From: Streptococcus sp.
GTDB taxonomy: Bacteria > Bacillota > Bacilli > Lactobacillales > Streptococcaceae
Length of the DNA stretch: 9,119 nucleotides
Assembly: GCA_030825825.1 (NCBI GenBank)
Contig: JAPJPE010000048.1
Coordinates: forward strand, 1-9,119
Direction of reading: 5' to 3'
This document shows, piece by piece, positions 6,756-9,119 of the stretch. The first letter of the stretch is position 1. The number at the start of each line of letters is the position of its first letter. The position numbers were made by a program, and so were the translations under genes. Under the pieces are notes generated by a model. That model saw nothing but the letters and a program-made list of their open reading frames with translations, did no database searches and was not told the origin of the DNA.

Positions 6756-6905
6756 AAAAGGGAGTGGGAAAGAACTCCGTAAAATAAAAAAAGTTGAAAA
6801 GGTTCCCCAAACCTTTTCAATTTTTCCACCCCCGCACAGTTGATTAGGAAGTACGAATGTTTCAAACATGAGTAGTTCCAATCAACCACTGCGTCATGCT
6901 ACTAT
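6756..6905 (+). repeat. Structured intergenic repeat element of about 150 bp (divergent copy)
   Basis: On the plus strand it starts with GGGAGTGGGAAAGAACTCCG, related to the head of the element at the left edge. It contains two folds. The first is a perfect 11-bp hairpin, TTGAAAAGGTT (6794-6804) with AACCTTTTCAA (6810-6820). The second is a long stem, GTTGATTAGGAA (6839-6850) with TTCCAATCAAC (6876-6886), one bulged A, enclosing a small hairpin ATGTTT-C-AAACAT (6857-6869). The tail AACCACTGCGTC(A)TGCT matches my memory of a common mitis-group intergenic element. The boundaries are approximate. Confidence 0.65.
6794..6825. terminator. Terminator-like hairpin inside the repeat, usable in both directions
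   Basis: A perfect 11-bp stem with a CCCCA loop is flanked by TTTTT on the plus strand (6821-6825) and by an A-rich run (6784-6792) that gives a T-run on the minus strand. Either polarity could terminate. It would back up the rpmB terminator and insulate asp23-fakA. Confidence 0.6.
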
Positions 6906-6911
6906 TCCTAT

Positions 6912-6947
6912 CAAAAGCGAAGGCTGGACACTTTATGCCCAGCCTTC
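6912..6947 (-). terminator. Terminator of rpmB
   Basis: Minus-strand RNA forms a perfect 9-bp stem GAAGGCTGG/CCAGCCTTC (6947-6939 with 6927-6919), an 11-nt loop, then GCTTTTG. It starts 8 nt after the rpmB stop. Confidence 0.88.
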
Positions 6948-6955
6948 TTTCTTTA

Positions 6956-7144
6956 TTAAACGCGTTCTACTTTACCAGATTTCAATGCACGAGCTGAAGC
7001 CCAAACTTTTTTAGGTTTACCATCGATAAGGACAGTTACTTTTTGAAGGTTTGGTTTTACGGCACGTTTTGTTTGGTTCATAGCGTGTGAACGGTTGTTA
7101 CCTGATACAGTCTTACGACCTGTGAAATAACATACTTTAGCCAT
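6956..7144 (-). CDS. rpmB: 50S ribosomal protein L28 (bL28)
   Basis: This 62-aa basic ribosomal protein begins MAKVCYFTGRKTVSGNNRSHAMN, the L28 signature. The middle reads KRAVKPNLQKVTVLIDGKPKKVWASARALKSG. Only one cysteine (C5) is present, so it is the form lacking the zinc-binding Cys pairs. The ATG at 7144 has a perfect AGGAGG (7160-7155) 10 nt upstream. The gene is monocistronic. Rightward, its promoter is embedded in the terminator of the LytTR operon. Next to asp23-fakA it keeps a synteny known in streptococci. Confidence 0.98.
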   Translation of the reverse strand: MAKVCYFTGRKTVSGNNRSHAMNQTKRAVKPNLQKVTVLIDGKPKKVWASARALKSGKVERV

Positions 7145-7154
7145 TTCTGTGTTT

Positions 7155-7191
7155 CCTCCTATTAGATCTAATATAACGGATGTGCTAGCAC
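7155..7191 (-). promoter_or_regulatory. rpmB leader with two palindromes next to the ribosome binding site
   Basis: The ~54-nt leader holds the perfect 14-bp palindrome TATTAGATCTAATA (7160-7173), which touches the AGGAGG (7155-7160), and the perfect 10-bp palindrome GTGCTAGCAC (7182-7191). In RNA the first can form a 5-bp hairpin directly beside the Shine-Dalgarno. A role in L28 control is possible but not shown. Confidence 0.35.
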
Positions 7192-7204
7192 CACATACCG
7201 TACT

Positions 7205-7233
7205 ATATTACCAAAAAAAATCTCTCTTGGCAA
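7205..7233 (-). promoter_or_regulatory. rpmB promoter
   Basis: The minus strand reads TTGCCA (7233-7228), a 17-bp spacer containing eight T, and TAATAT (7210-7205). The start is expected near 7198. The -35 box lies inside the hairpin of the upstream operon's terminator, and the spacer is that terminator's T-run. Confidence 0.75.
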
Positions 7234-7247
7234 GCTTTTGGCCAAAG
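7213..7247 (-). terminator. Probable terminator of the LytTR/LiaF-like operon
   Basis: Minus-strand RNA can pair TTTGGC (7246-7241) with GCCAAG (7231-7226; one G-U pair) around a 9-nt loop, then reaches eight T (7220-7213) after five intervening bases. It starts about 16 nt after the stop. The stem is short and the T-run offset, so termination may be partial. Confidence 0.5.
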
Positions 7248-7262
7248 TTTTTCATTTCCGAC

Positions 7263-7958
7263 TTAAGAAAACGAATTCGCTCCGACATAGATAATTTCCA
7301 GATTTCCTAAGGAAACATCGCCCGTAATGTAGAAATCCTTGCTAGTAAGAGCACTTGGATTTTCCTGATGTTGGATCGCTGAGAGGGAATTATCCACATT
7401 TACATGGACGCGCCAATCGCTTGGTACATAGAGGCTCAGACTCCCAAGGGAAACATCGACAACAAACTGAGCAGAAGGACCCTCAATCCGGCAATTATCA
7501 AAATAAACCGATGCTTCTCCCATACTCACATCTGCACTTCCGTGGGTAAAGTGTTGGTCATTGAGATATTTTGTCACTGTTGAAAAAGTGACATCGATGT
7601 CATTGCCATCCGACTTATTCATGGATCCAGCAGAATAGGAAGCTAGGCGGGCTTTTGTTTTCTTAGAGGGTTTAAACAAAATGTTGAGCCCAATCACAGC
7701 GAGAATTGAGGAAAGGATGACAACTGAATTTGAAACTGGGAGGAAATGGTATTGCCCATTGAGACAAAAGAGGGCTAAAAGTCCATAGATGAAGCCCCAA
7801 CCAAAATGGCGTTTTAAGAAACTAGAGAGGGACAGGACGGCAAGCAAGGTAACCCAAGCTAAGGTCCAGATGCTGATGTCCCATTTTACAAAATAGCCCT
7901 GTAAAAGGATTAAGGCTGCTAAAAGGATTAAGAATACTCCGATTAATTTTTTTCTCAT
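7263..7958 (-). CDS. LiaF-like membrane protein, partner of the LytTR regulator
   Basis: This 231-aa protein has two parts. The N-terminal half carries four helices (about 4-22, 28-48, 54-70, 75-95) with the motif LPVSN at 74-78. The C-terminal half (about 118-231) is a soluble beta-rich domain like that of LiaF and related 'cell wall-active antibiotics response' proteins, with repeated ADVSMGEASVYFD / VDVSLGSLSLYVP / ITGDVSLGNLEIIYV strands. It starts 4 nt after the LytTR stop, with GAGG 7 nt upstream, so the two are co-translated. In known LytTR regulatory systems such as HdrRM and BrsRM, a membrane partner holds the regulator inactive. An anti-activator role here is inference. Its membrane half is paralogous to the protein encoded at 8553-8867. 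Confidence 0.85.
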   Translation of the reverse strand: MRKKLIGVFLILLAALILLQGYFVKWDISIWTLAWVTLLAVLSLSSFLKRHFGWGFIYGLLALFCLNGQYHFLPVSNSVVILSSILAVIGLNILFKPSKKTKARLASYSAGSMNKSDGNDIDVTFSTVTKYLNDQHFTHGSADVSMGEASVYFDNCRIEGPSAQFVVDVSLGSLSLYVPSDWRVHVNVDNSLSAIQHQENPSALTSKDFYITGDVSLGNLEIIYVGANSFS

Positions 7959-7962
7959 GATA

Positions 7963-8409
7963 TTACCTCATTTCATTTAGTCGTTCTTTTAAGAGTTGAT
8001 AGTAGCGTCTAGATACGTGAACCTGCTTATGGGTCTGGTAGAAATTGACCGTGCTGGTCCCTGAAAAAGACTTTTCCAGAGAATAGATCTGCTTGGCGTT
8101 GACAATGGTGGATTTGGATATCCGACAAAAGGCGATGGGAAGCAGCTCCTCCAACTCGTAGAGCTTCTGCTTGACCTCATAGGCCTCGTCCTTGGTGTGC
8201 CCAAAAATCTTCTCCCCGTCCGTCTCAAAAAAGAGGATCGATGCCACATCCAGAAAATACTCACTTCGATCCTTGTAAAAGGCCAAAGGAGCAACCTTTT
8301 GTTCGAGGATTCTCTCTTGCAGCTGGGTCAACTCCGGGGTCAAGCGCGGAGCTCGAATCAAGATCTCAGGCTCGTCCATAGATGGATCCAATTCGATTCT
8401 AACTTTCAT
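7963..8409 (-). CDS. Stand-alone LytTR-family transcriptional regulator
   Basis: This 148-aa DNA-binding protein has no receiver domain. Residues ~45-145 form the LytTR domain, with FYKDRSEYFLDVASILFFET, FCRISKSTIVNAKQI, and the end VHVSRRYYQLLKERL. The N-terminal ~40 residues (MKVRIELDPSMDEPEILIRA) are the short extension typical of such regulators. I take the ATG at 8409 because AGGAG lies 4-5 nt upstream and the promoter -10 (8446-8441) lies inside the longer open frame. The frame upstream to 8463 is therefore untranslated. The protein is paired with the LiaF-like membrane protein downstream, as in LytTR regulatory systems. It probably binds the tandem boxes at 8479-8508 and 8957-8986. Confidence 0.93.
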   Translation of the reverse strand: MKVRIELDPSMDEPEILIRAPRLTPELTQLQERILEQKVAPLAFYKDRSEYFLDVASILFFETDGEKIFGHTKDEAYEVKQKLYELEELLPIAFCRISKSTIVNAKQIYSLEKSFSGTSTVNFYQTHKQVHVSRRYYQLLKERLNEMR

Positions 8410-8440
8410 AAAACTCCTTTCCCAACGTTTTGATAGTACC

Positions 8441-8468
8441 ATTATAACAGCTGTTGAAAACAAAACAA
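8441..8468 (-). promoter_or_regulatory. Promoter of the LytTR/LiaF-like operon
   Basis: The minus strand has TTGTTT (8468-8463), a 16-bp spacer and a perfect extended -10, TGTTATAAT (8449-8441). The start is predicted near 8434. The weak -35 with tandem boxes just upstream fits an activator-dependent promoter. Confidence 0.75.
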
Positions 8469-8478
8469 GGGCTTTTCA

Positions 8479-8508
8479 GTAAGTGGCACGTTTTCCCCAT
8501 CAAGAGGT
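8479..8508 (-). promoter_or_regulatory. Tandem LytTR-type boxes at the LytTR operon promoter
   Basis: Two 9-bp direct repeats, GCCACTTAC (8487-8479) and ACCTCTTGA (8508-8500), are separated by 12 bp, so equivalent bases are 21 bp apart. Over 14 positions including flanking A/C bases, 10 match. Two helical turns is the normal LytTR half-site spacing. The proximal box lies 35 bp from the -10, almost the same as in the other promoter. Confidence 0.6.
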
Positions 8509-8522
8509 AGTTTTTGAGAAGT

Positions 8523-8546
8523 AAAAAAGCTGATCAAGTGACCAGC
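8523..8546 (-). terminator. Terminator of the 104-aa membrane protein gene
   Basis: Minus-strand RNA forms an 8-bp stem GCTGGTCA/TGATCAGC (8546-8539 with 8536-8529, one G-U pair) followed by six T. It separates this gene from the LytTR operon, so the two are independent transcripts. Confidence 0.88.
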
Positions 8547-8552
8547 CCTCCT

Positions 8553-8867
8553 TTATTTATTGCTTTCCTTGTCCGGTAAAAGAAAACTAAGACCTACGCA
8601 AGCGAGCACACCTGCTGTGATGACCAGACCATTTGAAACCGGCAGGACATCGTAAATCGCATTTGCGATCATAAATGCGATCAAGGCGCAGATAACACTT
8701 GCCTTGTAATCTTTTTTCAAGAGATTTTCAAGTGTAAAGAATGCAAATAAGAGAACAGGAAATAGGGGCCAGATGTTCACATCGAGCTTTGGAAAACCAA
8801 CCATTCCCATTGTGACAACCGCAAGAGCAACCAAAATAAATCCAAGTCCAAGTAGTTTTTTCATCAT
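8553..8867 (-). CDS. Small LiaF-like four-helix membrane protein lacking the C-terminal domain
   Basis: This protein of about 104 aa has four likely helices: LGLGFILVALAVVTMGM, NIWPLFPVLLFAFFTL, ASVICALIAFMIANAIY and LVITAGVLACVGLSFLL. It aligns end to end with residues 1-100 of the LiaF-like protein (KKL.G..IL.AL, D(I/V).IW.L, LPVSN..VI, LA.(V/I)GL). It stops at PDKESNK, where the other enters its soluble domain. The start is uncertain: ATGs at 8870, 8867 and 8864 follow one another, and an in-frame ATG at 8879 overlaps the GAGG (8877-8874). I chose 8867 (6 nt from GAGG). The same context AATGAGGTA precedes the LiaF-like gene. It could compete with or modulate the full-length partner, by inference. 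Confidence 0.8.
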   Translation of the reverse strand: MMKKLLGLGFILVALAVVTMGMVGFPKLDVNIWPLFPVLLFAFFTLENLLKKDYKASVICALIAFMIANAIYDVLPVSNGLVITAGVLACVGLSFLLPDKESNK

Positions 8868-8917
8868 CATATACCTCATTTTGATTATTCGGAAGTATTT
8901 CTTCCTTTGATGATTCT

Positions 8918-8946
8918 ATGATAGCAGAGAGCTCCTACGGAGACAA
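8918..8946 (-). promoter_or_regulatory. Promoter of the 104-aa membrane protein gene
   Basis: The minus strand has TTGTCT (8946-8941), a 17-bp spacer and an extended -10, TGCTATCAT (8926-8918). The start is expected near 8911. It shares CCACTTA, AAAAG and CCTTGT, in the same order and spacing, with the LytTR operon promoter. Confidence 0.72.
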
Positions 8947-8956
8947 GGACTTTTGA

Positions 8957-8986
8957 CTAAGTGGTCAAAAATGGCGCCTATGTGGT
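8957..8986 (-). promoter_or_regulatory. Tandem LytTR-type boxes upstream of the 104-aa membrane protein gene
   Basis: Two near-identical direct repeats, plus strand CTAAGTGGTCAAAA (8957-8970) and CTATGTGGTCAAAA (8978-8991), match at 13 of 14 positions and are exactly 21 bp apart. On the minus strand the core ACCACTTAG matches 7 of 9 positions of the general LytTR consensus [TA][AC][CA]GTTN[AG][TG]. The proximal core is 36 bp from the -10. Confidence 0.72.
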
Positions 8987-8987
8987 C

Positions 8988-9047
8988 AAAAGAAGGAGCG
9001 AGACCGAACGAATATGTGATCACCATTATTCATCGTCTCGCTCCTTC
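8988..9047 (-). terminator. Terminator of the tRNA-Thr transcript
   Basis: The perfect 13-bp inverted repeat GAAGGAGCGAGAC (8992-9004) / GTCTCGCTCCTTC (9035-9047) encloses a 30-nt loop that itself contains the palindrome GTGATCAC (9016-9023). On the minus strand it is followed by TTTTG. The T-tract is at the same time the first bases of the distal LytTR box. Confidence 0.8.
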
Positions 9048-9064
9048 AAAGCAGATTTTTTCTA

Positions 9065-9119
9065 TGCCGATTGCAGGGATCGAACCTGTGACCTACGCGT
9101 TACGAGTGCGTTGCTCTAC
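9065..9119 (-). tRNA. tRNA-Thr (anticodon CGT), 3' part, truncated by the window edge
   Basis: On the minus strand, the D-arm end (GTAGAGC), the anticodon loop CTCGTAA with anticodon CGT, variable loop AGGTC, T-loop TTCGATC, 3' acceptor strand AATCGGC and discriminator A are all visible. About 20 nt of the 5' side lie outside the window. CCA is not encoded. As written, positions 31-39 (A/C) and 49-65 (A/C) do not pair; all other visible stem pairs are canonical. The anticodon reads ACG threonine codons. Confidence 0.92.

Larger units (their letters stand above)
6705..6911. other. Content of the rpmB-asp23 intergenic region
   Basis: The 310-nt gap between rpmB and asp23 holds no convincing gene. 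From right to left it contains the rpmB terminator, a structured repeat element (6756-6905) and a short stretch with the perfect palindrome TCTCTAGAGA (6741-6750) beside GCTGT-G-ACAGC (6729-6739). The asp23 promoter comes last. A 71-codon minus-strand open frame (6674-6889) crosses the hairpins and looks spurious. Confidence 0.6.

Noticed and set aside
6674..6889. 71-codon minus-strand open frame in the rpmB-asp23 gap.
   Set aside because: It runs across the hairpins of the repeat element and the asp23 promoter, and has no recognisable protein character.
6756..6905. Insertion sequence or MITE with terminal inverted repeats.
   Set aside because: No transposase, no clear long terminal inverted repeats and no target-site duplication could be seen; the hairpins are internal.
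8410..8463. Longer reading frame giving the LytTR protein 18 extra residues (start at 8463).
   Set aside because: The extension covers the promoter -10 (8446-8441), has no good ribosome binding site, and the internal ATG at 8409 has AGGAG and gives the normal family length.
1..9119. CRISPR array, prophage genes or toxin-antitoxin pair.
   Set aside because: No regularly spaced repeats, phage structural genes or recognisable toxin-antitoxin pair occur; gene content is mostly core streptococcal.

Overview
The window looks like chromosomal DNA of a low-GC Gram-positive coccus, most likely a Streptococcus of the mitis/sanguinis/parasanguinis type. The evidence is the pairing of rpmB with an Asp23-family gene and fakA, AGGAGG-type ribosome binding sites, extended -10 (TGnTATAAT) promoters, and a 'GAGTGGGACAGAAATCGG...' small repeat that I recall from mitis-group genomes. 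Species cannot be assigned from the sequence alone. Every convincing gene lies on the minus strand, so the text follows transcription from right to left.

Right end (9119 to 7263): the 3' part of a tRNA-Thr(CGT) ends in a hairpin terminator. Next is a monocistronic gene for a small four-helix membrane protein of about 104 aa. It is followed by a two-gene operon encoding a stand-alone LytTR DNA-binding regulator (148 aa) and a LiaF-like membrane protein (231 aa). The 104-aa protein is a paralogue of the membrane half of the LiaF-like protein and lacks its C-terminal domain. Both promoters carry a pair of LytTR-type direct repeats exactly 21 bp apart, placed just upstream of the -35 box at the same distance. 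This suggests one LytTR-regulated circuit: regulator, full-length membrane partner and truncated membrane partner. It is the most interesting part of the window.

Middle (7260 to 4579): rpmB (ribosomal protein L28) has its own promoter, nested in the terminator of the LytTR operon. A 310-bp intergenic region follows, containing a structured repeat element of about 150 bp, and then the asp23-like/fakA operon. FakA is the kinase that lets streptococci phosphorylate exogenous fatty acids. Between the fakA terminator and the next promoter is a short, apparently decayed coding remnant.

Left (4390 to 58): a monocistronic DUF1307/YehR-like lipoprotein gene comes first. It is followed by a tightly packed operon encoding a 63-aa membrane protein, a possible 29-aa peptide bridging two genes, an ABC ATPase, an ABC-2 permease, a DesK-like histidine kinase and a NarL/LuxR-type response regulator. 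Its promoter has a good -10 but no recognisable -35, and a cluster of TGTCA/TGACA inverted repeats lies at an activator-like position. The operon probably senses envelope or membrane stress and controls its own transporter. The left edge holds a second, truncated copy of the streptococcal small repeat.
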